55,025 nucleotides of DNA, from contig JASBUS010000020.1 of assembly GCA_030147745.1 (NCBI GenBank), positions 1-55,025 of the forward strand, given 5' to 3'. Both the position numbers and the translations under genes were made by a program. The stretch's first letter is position 1, and every line of letters begins with the position of its first letter. Source of the stretch: Alphaproteobacteria bacterium. GTDB lineage: Bacteria > Pseudomonadota > Alphaproteobacteria > Micavibrionales > Micavibrionaceae. Shown here in pieces: positions 25,327-34,435 of this stretch. A model generated the notes under the pieces. The model was not told the DNA's origin. It was given only the letters and a program-made list of their open reading frames with translations, and did no database searches.

Positions 25327-25931
25327 AAGTAATTGGTTTAACAGGCTCAATCGGGATGGGAAAATCTACAACGGCGGCAATGTTTTCAAGCCTTGGCGTG
25401 CCGATACATGATGCCGATGAACATGCCCGCGCCGCTTTGGCGGTTGGTGGCCCAGCTGTTGCCGATGTTTTAAAAGTTTTCCCACAATGTGAAGATGATC
25501 AAAATAAAGGCGAGATTGATCGCAAAAAATTGCGTCAGATTGTCTTTAATGATGAAGCTGCACGTAAACAGCTTGAAGCGATTATTCACCCGCATGTCTG
25601 GAAGGCCGAAAAAGATTTTATCAAAGCCGCCAAAAATAAAGGTGCAGATTGTGTGATTTTGGATATTCCATTGTTGTTTGAAACAGGTGCAAATTTGCGT
25701 GTTGATTTTACATTGGTGGTCTCTGCTCCATTTTATGAACAAAAACGCCGCGTTTTGGCGCGCCCTGGTATGACCGAAGAAGTATTCAACAAAGTGCTAT
25801 CAACGCAAATGCCAGATCAACAAAAACGCCGCTTGGCTGATTTTGTGATTAATACCGGTTTAAGCAAGGCGGATACAATGAACCAAGTGCAAACCGTTTT
25901 GCGTGATATTCGCAGTAAACCAACCCCATAA
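25323..25931 (+). CDS. coaE: Dephospho-CoA kinase
   Basis: Phosphorylates the 3-prime hydroxyl of dephospho-CoA, the last step of coenzyme A synthesis. P-loop GSIGMGKST at residues 8-16, the acceptor-site DADEHAR near 34, HPHVW near 88, DIPLLFETG near 112 and the lid region QKRRVLARPGMT near 142. 202 residues, full length. ATG overlaps the aroE stop (ATGA). Confidence 0.97.
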   Translation: MKVIGLTGSIGMGKSTTAAMFSSLGVPIHDADEHARAALAVGGPAVADVLKVFPQCEDDQNKGEIDRKKLRQIVFNDEAARKQLEAIIHPHVWKAEKDFIKAAKNKGADCVILDIPLLFETGANLRVDFTLVVSAPFYEQKRRVLARPGMTEEVFNKVLSTQMPDQQKRRLADFVINTGLSKADTMNQVQTVLRDIRSKPTP

Positions 25932-25950
25932 TATGTAAGGCTTTAGTGAC

Positions 25951-26664
25951 ATGCGTGAGATTGTCCTCGATACCGAAACAACTGGGATGGACCCATTAGA
26001 CGGCGACCGAATTGTTGAAATTGGTTGTATTGAATTGCTCAACCAAATTCCGACAGGGCGGACATATCATCAATATATTAACCCTGAACGTGAAGTGCCT
26101 GAAGACGCTGTCGCGGTTCACGGTATTACGACCGAATTTTTGCAGGACAAACCTGTCTTTGGTGAAATTGTCGGCGAATTTATGGATTTTATTAAAGACG
26201 CCAAATTGGTCATTCATAACGCGGCCTTCGATATTAAATTCATTAATTTCGAAATTGAACTTTTTGGCTTTAAACCTATTCCTTTAAACACGGTTGAAGA
26301 TACATTAATGCGCGCGCGCCGTATGTTTCCGGGTTCGCCTGCAAATTTGGATGCGTTATGTCGCCGTTTTCAGATTGATAATACGAGCCGTACATTGCAC
26401 GGCGCGTTACTTGATGCCGAGTTATTGGCCGAAGTTTATTTGGAATTATTAGGCGGCCGTCAACATGGTTTGTCTTTGGCATCAAATAAAGGTGCGGGCG
26501 ATGATAAAGGCGATGCGAATGTTGAATTAATTAAAACGCGCGCTTATCGTGCGCCGCGCTTATATGAATTATCAGCCGATGATGCCGAAAAACATAAAGA
26601 ATTTCGCACAGGCCTGAAAAATCCATTATGGGATAACCTATCAGTAGAAAAAAATAAGGCGTAA
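25951..26664 (+). CDS. dnaQ: DNA polymerase III epsilon subunit (proofreading exonuclease)
   Basis: DEDDh 3-prime to 5-prime exonuclease subunit of the replicative polymerase. Exo I DTETTGMD at residues 7-14, Exo II VIHNAAFDIKF near 88, and Exo IIIe HGALLDAELLAEVYLELL near 149 with the catalytic His and Asp. 237 residues; the C-terminal tail beyond 190 that binds the alpha subunit is charged and diverged. It lies 19 bases after coaE and four bases before the SCO1 gene. In many relatives the next gene is secB; here it is not. Confidence 0.96.
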   Translation: MREIVLDTETTGMDPLDGDRIVEIGCIELLNQIPTGRTYHQYINPEREVPEDAVAVHGITTEFLQDKPVFGEIVGEFMDFIKDAKLVIHNAAFDIKFINFEIELFGFKPIPLNTVEDTLMRARRMFPGSPANLDALCRRFQIDNTSRTLHGALLDAELLAEVYLELLGGRQHGLSLASNKGAGDDKGDANVELIKTRAYRAPRLYELSADDAEKHKEFRTGLKNPLWDNLSVEKNKA

Positions 26665-26668
26665 GTAT

Positions 26669-27292
26669 ATGGGTAAGTCTTCAATAAAAATGCTTTTGAT
26701 TTGCACGGTTGTGGCGGCGGTTTTGATATTCGCCGCTTTAAATGTCATGAAACCGACGGCATCTTCACCTGCATCAGAAAATAAATCTTCGCGTGAAATT
26801 ACTGGCTCATCCATAGGTGGCGGTTTCTCATTAATCGGTGAAGACGGCGAAGTTTTTACGGATCAAGATTTAACGCGCCCATATCGTTTGATTTATTTTG
26901 GCTTTACCTATTGCCCTGCAATTTGTCCAACAGAGCTTGCTAAAATCGTCAATGCTTTTAATAAATTACCCGAATCATTACAGGAAAAAATCGATCTTGT
27001 GTTCATCACGATTGATCCAGAGCGTGATAATGCTGAAGTTTTAGCGCAATACACAGATATGTTTCACCCGCGTTTGATTGGTTTAGGTGGTGATCAGGCG
27101 CAAATAGATGCCGTGTTAAAGCAATATAAGGTCTATGCGACTAAGGTCCAAGATGAGACAATGTCTGATTATACTATGGATCATAGTTCATATATCTACT
27201 TGTTTAATAATGATAATCAGCTGCGCGCCATGTATCGTATGAGTGACGATGCAGATTTTATCGCAGCGGATTTACCTAAACTTCTGAAATAA
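26669..27292 (+). CDS. SCO1/SenC family copper chaperone
   Basis: Membrane-anchored, periplasm-facing thioredoxin-fold protein that delivers copper to the CuA site of cytochrome c oxidase. One N-terminal membrane helix (MLLICTVVAAVLIFAAL), then GGGFSLIGEDG, IYFGFTYCPAICPTE with the CxxxC copper ligands near residue 80, FITIDPERD, and the third ligand His in MDHSSYIYLF near 172. 207 residues. It starts four bases after dnaQ, so it is probably co-transcribed with it. Cytochrome oxidase genes ctaE and ctaG lie 26 kb away in the same window. Confidence 0.93.
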   Translation: MGKSSIKMLLICTVVAAVLIFAALNVMKPTASSPASENKSSREITGSSIGGGFSLIGEDGEVFTDQDLTRPYRLIYFGFTYCPAICPTELAKIVNAFNKLPESLQEKIDLVFITIDPERDNAEVLAQYTDMFHPRLIGLGGDQAQIDAVLKQYKVYATKVQDETMSDYTMDHSSYIYLFNNDNQLRAMYRMSDDADFIAADLPKLLK

Positions 27293-27441
27293 CAGCTAAA
27301 CTAACCTCTTTTATAGTTGTGCGACGCAGCACAGGTTGCCACTTTGCACCATGCGTACAATCCATTAAACTTACACGCGTAATGCGTCTTGTATGAGTGA
27401 TTCGCAGGGCAGAGATAAAAACAAAGAGAGGATCGGTTAAA

Positions 27442-28773
27442 ATGATTTTGCGTAAGTTATCGCTTTCATGCGCAGCACTTGCCATTATGGGCGCTGGCAT
27501 TGGTTTAGACAATTCTGCTGAGGCAGCAGGTTTTTATATTCAGGAACAATCTTCTTACCATTTGGGTATGTCATTCGCTGGTTCAGCGGCTGACCCTGTT
27601 GATGCATCAACAGTTTATTATAACCCAGCGGGCATGGCGCATTTGGATGGTAAGCAAATTCAAATTGGTACACATTTATTGGTGCCAAATTCTAAAATTA
27701 AAGATACGGGTTCAACAGCTACAACAATTGGTGGCTTTAACGGCACATTGAACGGTTCAAACGGTTCAAACCCATATGATCCCACACCAGTTCCAAACGC
27801 ATATGTTGCTTACCCAGTAACTGATGCACAAGATTGGTGGGTTGGTTTCGCCCTTACTGCACCTTTCGGTCTTTCGAACGAATATAATGATGATTTCTTT
27901 GGTCGTTACGATTCAACACAATCTGATTTGAAAGTTCTTGATTTTGCACCAACTGTATCATGGAAAATGAATGATAAATGGTCATTTGGCGCAGGTTTGA
28001 ACGTTCAATATGCAGACGCACATCTAGAAAACGCAATACCAAATACATTGGCAGGCGCAGCATCAGCTGGTCCAACACCTGAAACAGATGGCCGCCAAGA
28101 TTTGTCAGGTGACAATTTGGGTCTAGGTTATAATATTGGCGCACTTTGGACACCGACAGATGATTGGCGCGTTGGTCTTCACTACCGTCATGGCGTTGCG
28201 CATAATCTTGAAGGTCGTGTTGTGACTGTGTTGCCAGCTGCGCTTGGTGGTACAAAAAGCACTGTTGCAGGTCAGGCTGAACTTGACTTACCAGCGATCG
28301 CAACAATTGCCGCGGCACATGATTTTAGCGACCGTTTGACAGTACAAGGTCACGTGATTTGGTTCGGTTGGTCATCATTTGATGATATTCCAGTACAAAC
28401 ACCGATTGGTTCATCACAAACATTGCAAAATTATAATGACACTTATGCTGTTGCGCTTGGTTTCAAATATAAGCTAGATGACCAGTGGGAATTGAAAGCT
28501 GGTTTCCAATTTGACGAAACACCAACTGAAGATGGCTTCCGTTCAACACGTACGCCAGATGGCGACCGTAACTGGTACTCAGTCGGTGCGACATATAAAA
28601 TGAATGATCGTATTTCTTTCGACCTTTCAGGTACATATATTGACATTGATGATGAAGAAATTGATTTGACCAAACAATTTAGACTTGGTGCAACAACAGC
28701 TTCTGTTGATATCAACGGTAAAACTGAAGGCGATGTGGGCATCGTTGCATTGGGTATGAGCTATAAGTTCTAA
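27442..28773 (+). CDS. FadL/TodX (OmpP1) family outer-membrane transporter
   Basis: A 14-strand beta-barrel family that takes up long-chain fatty acids or other hydrophobic molecules. Signal peptide LSLSCAALAIMGAGIGLDNSAEA, then the hallmark AGFYIQEQSSYHLGMSFAGSAA with DASTVYYNPAGMAHLDG (hatch domain NPAG). Alternating amphipathic strands follow, and the protein ends GMSYKF with the terminal aromatic typical of barrels. 444 residues from ATG 27442, which has AGAGAGGA ten bases upstream; the longer frame from 27397 is not used. Codon use favours C-ending Asn, Asp and Phe codons, suggesting high expression. A bidirectional terminator follows. Confidence 0.92.
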   Translation: MILRKLSLSCAALAIMGAGIGLDNSAEAAGFYIQEQSSYHLGMSFAGSAADPVDASTVYYNPAGMAHLDGKQIQIGTHLLVPNSKIKDTGSTATTIGGFNGTLNGSNGSNPYDPTPVPNAYVAYPVTDAQDWWVGFALTAPFGLSNEYNDDFFGRYDSTQSDLKVLDFAPTVSWKMNDKWSFGAGLNVQYADAHLENAIPNTLAGAASAGPTPETDGRQDLSGDNLGLGYNIGALWTPTDDWRVGLHYRHGVAHNLEGRVVTVLPAALGGTKSTVAGQAELDLPAIATIAAAHDFSDRLTVQGHVIWFGWSSFDDIPVQTPIGSSQTLQNYNDTYAVALGFKYKLDDQWELKAGFQFDETPTEDGFRSTRTPDGDRNWYSVGATYKMNDRISFDLSGTYIDIDDEEIDLTKQFRLGATTASVDINGKTEGDVGIVALGMSYKF

Positions 28774-28792
28774 TCCATATGATATAAAAGAT

Positions 28793-28826
28793 TTAAAACG
28801 CGCCTGTTATCGGGCGCGTTTTTTAT
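28793..28826. terminator. Bidirectional terminator between the FadL gene and holA
   Basis: AAAACGCGCC (28796-28804), loop TGTTATC, GGCGCGTTTTTT (28812-28824). A GC-rich stem with an A tract and a T tract between two convergent genes. Confidence 0.85.
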
Positions 28827-28847
28827 GCGTTTCTTTAATGAAAAAAA

Positions 28848-29876
28848 TTAACGGGCGAGCGCCAAGATTGTTTGCGCTGTCAAAGTTGTGTCTTGATAGC
28901 CAGTGGTTTTACATTTGGCTTCAATATCATTTAAGCGCTGAATAGCCTGAATAAGGCGTGGTTTTGACCAGTTATTCACTTGGCGGAAAAATTGATCCTG
29001 CACTTTGAAAAATGGTGGCGGTTTAAGCTGTTTTGCGGCAACAAATAATTGTTCACCCGCCATTACGCGTTCTTTGGTGATCAGCAAACGGCGGAAATGG
29101 CGCTGTAAAGCACGTTGAATGGCAATTGTTGCCGTACCTTCGGCCGTTAGGCGGTCAAAAGCTTTAAGCGCTTCTTCACGGCGGCCATCCCCAAGGGCAA
29201 AGATGAGATCATCAAAATCTGTATTGCCGCCATCGCTAACAATGAAACGAACTTCATCAAGGCCAAGCTTGTAAGGTGCAGCAAAATTTTGCTCAAATGC
29301 ACCGAGATAAAGCGCGATTTTTTCAAGCTCCGCATACATAAAATTACGGTTACCCGTGAGGTTGCCCGCTAGGTATGTAACGCTGTCATTGTCTGGGGTT
29401 ATGCCATATTCGGTAAGCTTACTGCGGATCAATCCAGCGATGTCTCTTTCGCTCTCCATATAGCATGGAATTGCTGCAGCATTTTTATCTTTTTCGCAGC
29501 ATAAACGAAGCGATGATCTTGCATCTAAATCACCACCTTCGATCAGCACTAAATTATGCGCTGATGGGTTTTTTAAATATTCTTTGAGGGCGGTTGTTAA
29601 TGTATTACCTGCATCACGAATAATAATCAGGCGATCACCACCCATCATCGAAATCGACTGAGCTTCGTCTGATAGGCGCGCGGGATCTTCAATAATTTGG
29701 CTGGCATCAAGTTTTGTAACGTTGAATGGATCATTCAGATCAGGACAGATAAGTTTGCCGATTTTTTCAAGACGTTCAGATAATAAACCACGCTCAGGAC
29801 CGAAGAGCAAAATCACGCGCGCATTTTTATCGGGTGATTTGACGAATCTTTCAATGTCTTTTGCGGCTATCTTCAT
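28848..29876 (-). CDS. holA: DNA polymerase III delta subunit
   Basis: Clamp-loader delta subunit that opens the beta clamp. 342 residues. Family landmarks: VILLFGPERGLLSERLEKI near residue 21 (degenerate AAA+ core, no functional P-loop, as expected), LIIIRDAGNTLTTALKEYL near 83, YLAGNLTGNRNFMYAELEKIALYL near 167, and the collar region FDDLIFALGDGRREEALKAFDRL with AIQRALQRHFRRLL. It lies one base downstream of lptE on the same strand, the usual leuS-lptE-holA order. Confidence 0.92.
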   Translation of the reverse strand: MKIAAKDIERFVKSPDKNARVILLFGPERGLLSERLEKIGKLICPDLNDPFNVTKLDASQIIEDPARLSDEAQSISMMGGDRLIIIRDAGNTLTTALKEYLKNPSAHNLVLIEGGDLDARSSLRLCCEKDKNAAAIPCYMESERDIAGLIRSKLTEYGITPDNDSVTYLAGNLTGNRNFMYAELEKIALYLGAFEQNFAAPYKLGLDEVRFIVSDGGNTDFDDLIFALGDGRREEALKAFDRLTAEGTATIAIQRALQRHFRRLLITKERVMAGEQLFVAAKQLKPPPFFKVQDQFFRQVNNWSKPRLIQAIQRLNDIEAKCKTTGYQDTTLTAQTILALAR

Positions 29877-29877
29877 C

Positions 29878-30426
29878 TTATTTTATGCGATCCTGACTTT
29901 TCAGGGCAATTGCCGCTTGCTGTGTAATTTGATGGGCAATTTCTTTTAGGCCATTTTCACGGGCATCATTACGTGACACGCGAGTGGTGAACTGACTTTC
30001 AAGAATGTTGTAACTGGTTGTTGTCCAGAAAACTTTATCAAGCAATGTTTTGTTATCGCTTTTACGGATAAGTCTAACGCTGGTTTTTAAACGTAGCTGC
30101 GCAATGGTCGCATCAGATTCCTTGGTCAAATCGAGATCTTTACGTGTTTCATCAATCGCGCCAACGCTTAATTTATAAAGTGATGGGCGGATGGCGCCTG
30201 TGTTGTGCATTTGATCAACAAGCAAATTGCGCAAGACTTGGCCTTCGCGGTCGGCAATCAGGTCAATTTCAGTTTGTTTAAGCTGCGTTTCAATTGCGGC
30301 TGTTTTTACATCTGTGCCTAAATTGCCGTAAATTGGTTGAAAACCACAGGCCGATAGCATGAAAAACGCAGCCAAAATACCAAGAAAGTGGATTCTTATT
30401 TGATATATATTTTTTGCGTTTTTCAT
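29878..30426 (-). CDS. lptE: LPS-assembly lipoprotein LptE
   Basis: Outer-membrane lipoprotein that plugs LptD and helps place lipopolysaccharide in the outer leaflet. Signal segment with lipobox MLSACGFQPIYG (Cys near residue 27). The body includes DREGQVLRNLLVDQM and ATIAQLRLKTSVRLIRKSDNKTLLDKVFWTTTSYNILESQFTT, the LptE strand pattern. 182 residues. It sits between leuS (26 bases upstream) and holA (one base downstream), the conserved order in Gram-negative bacteria. Confidence 0.9.
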   Translation of the reverse strand: MKNAKNIYQIRIHFLGILAAFFMLSACGFQPIYGNLGTDVKTAAIETQLKQTEIDLIADREGQVLRNLLVDQMHNTGAIRPSLYKLSVGAIDETRKDLDLTKESDATIAQLRLKTSVRLIRKSDNKTLLDKVFWTTTSYNILESQFTTRVSRNDARENGLKEIAHQITQQAAIALKSQDRIK

Positions 30427-30452
30427 CGCTTTTCTCGCTTAATTTTTAGTGT

Positions 30453-33026
30453 TTAACCAACGACAATATTGACGACGCGCCCAGGGACAACAATGACTTT
30501 GCGTATGGTTTTACCATCTATCGCACGCTGTACCGCAGGCTCGCTTAACGCTTGTTCTTCGGCGACTTTCTGTTCGATGTCTTTTGGCATCTGCAATGTT
30601 GCGCGCAGTTTGCCGTTTACTTGAACCGCGATATTGACCTTGTCTTCAACGATTAATGACGCAATCGTTTCAGGCCAGTCCGACTCGTATAGATTTGTGC
30701 TATGGCCTAAATCTTTCCAAATCTGTTCGCTGATATGTGGAATCATTGGGTTCATGATGCGGGTCAGATATTCTAGACCTTCGCGGTAAACCCAAAGATC
30801 GGCATCGTTTTGCGGTTTGAACTTGGTCAATGCATTATAAAGTTCGCGGCAGCGTGCCACGGCTTTATTCATGTGGAAGTTCTGGAAGTCCGCTTTTACC
30901 TCACCGGCTGTTTTATGCGTCAGGCCGCGAAGCGCTTTCGAGTCATCTGCGAGTCCTGTTGGTGCATCTGCACCAAGGTTATGTCTGGCTTCAACAAAAT
31001 CTTGCACAGTGGCATAGAATTTATTGATGAAACGCCATGCACCTTCAAGACCTGCTTCTGACCATTCAAGGTCACGATCAGGTGGTGAATCTGACAAAAT
31101 AAACAGACGTGCGGCATCTGCGCCATAGCTATCCATGATTTCTTGCGGGTCGATGACGTTCTTTTTCGACTTGGACATTTTAATGACCGCGCCTTGGGTC
31201 ACGCTCTTGCCTGTTTCGGTGTGAATGAAACTGCCGTCATCTTGTTTCATGACGTCTTTTGGGAAAACCCATTTGCCATCAGAATCTTTATAGGTCGCGT
31301 GGTTAACCATGCCTTGTGTGTAAAGCGCTTTAAATGGCTCTTTCACATCTGAATAGCCACAAGCCGACAAGGCGCGCATGAAGAAACGTGCATAAAGCAA
31401 GTGCATGACCGCGTGTTCAACGCCGCCAATATATTGGTCAACAGGCAACCAATAATCTGCTTTATCTTTATCAAAACCCTTTGCGTCGTTTTTTGAATCG
31501 CAATAACGGGCAAAATACCAGCTTGATTCAAAGAATGTATCAAATGTGTCGGTTTCGCGTTGCGCATCTTTGCCACATTCTGGACAAGATGTGTGTTTCC
31601 ATGTCGGGTGGTTTGCAAGTGGGCTACCTGGTTTGTCAAATGTGACATCAGCTGGTAATTCAACAGGAAGCTGATTTTCAGGCACAGGAACAATCCCGCA
31701 ATCGCCGCAATGAACCATTGGGATTGGGCAGCCCCAATAACGTTGACGTGAAACACCCCAGTCACGGATACGATATTGCGTTTTGCCTTGGCCTTTGCCT
31801 AAAGCTTCAATACGCTTAATGACCTCAGCTTTGGCGGCTTCAATTTCTAATCCATCTAAAAATTCAGAATTTGCAAGCTTGCCTTCACCGTTATAGGCCT
31901 TGTCGCCTACGCTAAATGTCGCGGCATCTTCACCTTCAGGAATAACAACAGGTTTAATCGTAAGGCCATATTTTGTCGCGAATTCAAAATCGCGTTGGTC
32001 ATGCGCCGGCACACCAAAAATGGCGCCTGTGCCGTAATCCATCAAAATAAAGTTGGCAATATAGAGCGGTAGAGTCAAACCACTAATGAATGGGTGGTTT
32101 ACGGTATAGCCTGTATCAAAGCCAAGTTTATCGGCTTTTTCAATTGCCGCTTCGGATGTACCTAAAGCTTCACATTTTTTGATGAAGGCATCAAAACCAT
32201 CTTTATCACCAGCCAATGTTTTGGCAAGTGGATGGTCAGGTGCAATTGCGACAAAAGATGCGCCAAAGATTGTATCTGGGCGTGTGGTGTAGACGGTTAG
32301 GTCTTGGTCGTGACCATTAATATCCCAGTTAAATTCAAGACCCTGTGATTTACCAATCCAGTTATCTTGCATGATGCGGACTTTTTCAGGCCAGCCTTGT
32401 AATTCATCAAGCGCAGAGAGAAGGTCATCTGCATATTCAGAAATTTTCAAGAACCACTGATTTAATGTGCGGCGCTCAACAGGTGCGCCAGAGCGCCAAC
32501 CACAACCATCGACAACTTGTTCATTGGCCAAAACGGTGTTTTCAACTGGATCCCAGTTAACGACAGATTCTTTGCGGTAAGCAAGGCCGTGCTTGTAGAA
32601 ATCGAGGAACATTTTTTGTTCGTGACGGTAATATTCAGGTGCACATGTCGCAACTTCACGGTCCCAATCGAAAGAAAGGCCCATCGCTTTTAGCTGTTCA
32701 CGCATGACAGCGATGTTTTCATAGGTCCATTCCGCAGGGTGACGGCCATTTTCAATCGCCGCGTTTTCTGCAGGTAGACCAAATGCATCCCAGCCCATTG
32801 GGTGAATGACGTTATAACCTTCGGCACGACGGAAGCGCGCAACAACGTCACCTAATGTGTAATTGCGCACGTGACCGACGTGGATTTTACCTGATGGATA
32901 TGGGAACATTTCCAACACGTAATATTTATCCTTACCTGGGACATTTTCTTCCGAATGGAAGGCGTTATTTTCTGCCCAGATTTTTTGCCATTTCTTTTCA
33001 GTTTCCTGAATGTTGTAACGGGTCAT
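30453..33026 (-). CDS. leuS: Leucyl-tRNA synthetase
   Basis: Class I aminoacyl-tRNA synthetase. Motifs in order: KYYVLEMFPYPSGKIHVGHVRNY (HIGH-type GHVRN) near residue 40, the editing domain around 220-420 with TTRPDTIFGASF and DYGTGAIFGVPAHDQRD, a zinc region with CPECGK near 485, then KMSKSKKNVIDP near 620, and the anticodon-binding helical domain at the end. 857 residues, full length. Start ATG at 33026. It heads a four-gene (-) run following the DUF3576 lipoprotein. Confidence 0.98.
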   Translation of the reverse strand: MTRYNIQETEKKWQKIWAENNAFHSEENVPGKDKYYVLEMFPYPSGKIHVGHVRNYTLGDVVARFRRAEGYNVIHPMGWDAFGLPAENAAIENGRHPAEWTYENIAVMREQLKAMGLSFDWDREVATCAPEYYRHEQKMFLDFYKHGLAYRKESVVNWDPVENTVLANEQVVDGCGWRSGAPVERRTLNQWFLKISEYADDLLSALDELQGWPEKVRIMQDNWIGKSQGLEFNWDINGHDQDLTVYTTRPDTIFGASFVAIAPDHPLAKTLAGDKDGFDAFIKKCEALGTSEAAIEKADKLGFDTGYTVNHPFISGLTLPLYIANFILMDYGTGAIFGVPAHDQRDFEFATKYGLTIKPVVIPEGEDAATFSVGDKAYNGEGKLANSEFLDGLEIEAAKAEVIKRIEALGKGQGKTQYRIRDWGVSRQRYWGCPIPMVHCGDCGIVPVPENQLPVELPADVTFDKPGSPLANHPTWKHTSCPECGKDAQRETDTFDTFFESSWYFARYCDSKNDAKGFDKDKADYWLPVDQYIGGVEHAVMHLLYARFFMRALSACGYSDVKEPFKALYTQGMVNHATYKDSDGKWVFPKDVMKQDDGSFIHTETGKSVTQGAVIKMSKSKKNVIDPQEIMDSYGADAARLFILSDSPPDRDLEWSEAGLEGAWRFINKFYATVQDFVEARHNLGADAPTGLADDSKALRGLTHKTAGEVKADFQNFHMNKAVARCRELYNALTKFKPQNDADLWVYREGLEYLTRIMNPMIPHISEQIWKDLGHSTNLYESDWPETIASLIVEDKVNIAVQVNGKLRATLQMPKDIEQKVAEEQALSEPAVQRAIDGKTIRKVIVVPGRVVNIVVG

Positions 33027-33060
33027 TTATGCACCTAATTCTATTACTTATGATTTTTAC

Positions 33061-33612
33061 TTATTCGCCGCCGTTATCAGCCACGCGCAATTGACGTGCG
33101 CGTGTCAAAATGGCGTCTTCCATTTTGCGTGCGGTATCGTCTGTGACTTTTGTGTCAGCCCAACCTTGTGCTGTGCGCAGTTGGCGGAAGACACGTACGC
33201 GAATGCCATCGGCTTTCAGCTGTTCGCTCATGATGAATACATTGAGTTTCAAACGCTCATTTTGTGCGTTTTCTGGTACATACCAATCTGTGATGATCAC
33301 ACCGCCAAATGGGTCAACACTGGCAAGTGGCATGAAAGAAACTGTATCAAGCGCAGCGCGCCATAGGTAGCTGTTTACACCAATCGCGATGCCTTGACGT
33401 TTGTCTTGGTCTTTATCTTTACCAAAAAGGCCAATACCTTTGCTGCCGAAAATGCCATCTGGCTCTTCGTAAATATTGTCATCGCCTGTGATAGAGCGGT
33501 CATATCCTGTTGGATATTTTGCTTCACCTTTTTCAAGAACGCCGCAGCTTGTTAAGCTTGACGCAAGGACTAGGGCTGACAGAAATAAAGGCAGTTTAGA
33601 TTTTGTTTGCAT
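33061..33612 (-). CDS. DUF3576 family lipoprotein
   Basis: 183 residues. Signal peptide ending in lipobox ASSLTSCGVL (Cys near residue 24), so outer-membrane or periplasmic lipoprotein. The mature part shows GIGLFG, IAIGVNSYLWRAALDTVSFMPLASVDPFGGVIITDWYVPENAQNERLKLNVFI and VRVFRQLRTAQGWADTKV, the signature I recall for DUF3576, a family found upstream of leuS in many alphaproteobacteria. Function unknown. 34 bases upstream of leuS on the same strand, likely the first gene of the leuS-lptE-holA operon. Confidence 0.88.
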   Translation of the reverse strand: MQTKSKLPLFLSALVLASSLTSCGVLEKGEAKYPTGYDRSITGDDNIYEEPDGIFGSKGIGLFGKDKDQDKRQGIAIGVNSYLWRAALDTVSFMPLASVDPFGGVIITDWYVPENAQNERLKLNVFIMSEQLKADGIRVRVFRQLRTAQGWADTKVTDDTARKMEDAILTRARQLRVADNGGE

Positions 33613-33748
33613 GACTTCAGTTTCTTTAGATTTGAATTGAATTTTACACCAAGATTCTCAATAGCATGGCGCGCCTGTGACCTCAACCTTTTTAGGGGCT
33701 TAAATGCAAAAGAATCCGCTGTAAAATGGCGTTTTCGCGCAATCAGCC

Positions 33749-33776
33749 TTGTGTTGCGGGTCATTTTATCTATATA
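33749..33776 (+). promoter_or_regulatory. Candidate promoter for lolA
   Basis: TTGTGT at 33749-33754, a 16-base spacer and TATATA at 33771-33776, placed 38 bases upstream of the chosen lolA start. Reasonable but not perfect elements. Confidence 0.4.
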
Positions 33777-33814
33777 AGCTAATAATTAGGTTTTAAAGAT
33801 GGATGGAATTATTT

Positions 33815-34435
33815 ATGCGTTTTTTGGTTATATTGATGATGGCGTTGAGTGCGATATCCCCCTTCTCTGCTTATGCGGCGCAAAGCACTGAGGCTCTGCC
33901 GAAGGATGTTCAGCGTGCTGAAATGGCTTTGAATAATTTAAAGCAGGCGCAAGCTGATTTCGTGATGACGACAAGCGAAGGCTATAGTCTTGGTGGGACA
34001 TTTTATCTTAATCGACCAGGTAAACTGCGTTTTGACTTCAATCCACCTGTAGAAGATTTTATCGTGGCTGATGGCCGTTTTATTTATTTCTATGATGCAG
34101 ATTTGGGTGAACAAAGCAACGCGCCGATCGGCACAACTTTGGCAGATTTTCTTCTGCGCGATGATATTCGGTTGTCGGGTGATATTGCTGTGACGCGTGT
34201 GATGAAGGCTGCAGATTTAGTGCAAATCACCTTGACCCAACGTGATGACCCAGGTGCGGGTCAGTTGATTTTGGGGTTTGATGAAGAGTCATATGCACTC
34301 AAAAAATGGCGCGTTATCGACTCACTTGGTAATATTACTGAGGTCGCATTAAATAATATGGTGCAGAATCCCCAGTTTACTTCAGATTTGTTTTACTATG
34401 TCGATCCAAACAAGACACAAGGTTATAATGAATAA
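33815..34435 (+). CDS. lolA: Outer-membrane lipoprotein carrier protein LolA
   Basis: Periplasmic chaperone that carries lipoproteins from the inner-membrane LolCDE complex to the outer membrane. Signal peptide RFLVILMMALSAISPFSAYAAQ, then ALNNLKQAQADFVMTTSEGYSLGGTFYLNRPGKLRFDFNPP and FIVADGRFIYFYDADLGEQSNAPIGTTLADFLL, which match the LolA half-barrel. About 206 residues from ATG 33815, with TGGA seven bases upstream; an ATG at 33803 adds four residues. The stop overlaps the next start by eight bases. In relatives lolA often follows ftsK; here ftsK is 7 kb away on the other strand. Confidence 0.92.
   Translation: MRFLVILMMALSAISPFSAYAAQSTEALPKDVQRAEMALNNLKQAQADFVMTTSEGYSLGGTFYLNRPGKLRFDFNPPVEDFIVADGRFIYFYDADLGEQSNAPIGTTLADFLLRDDIRLSGDIAVTRVMKAADLVQITLTQRDDPGAGQLILGFDEESYALKKWRVIDSLGNITEVALNNMVQNPQFTSDLFYYVDPNKTQGYNE

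Noticed and set aside
27854-28318. A 154-residue (-) frame antisense to the FadL gene
   Set aside because: Its composition mirrors the porin codons and it has no ribosome site; the (+) frame has clear family motifs.
31744-31760. Half parS (ACGTGAAACA) in leuS
   Set aside because: Only one half-site is present; the other arm reads ACGTTG instead of TGTTTC.
31343-31765. A 140-residue (-) frame inside leuS
   Set aside because: It is an alternative frame of a full-length synthetase with intact motifs.
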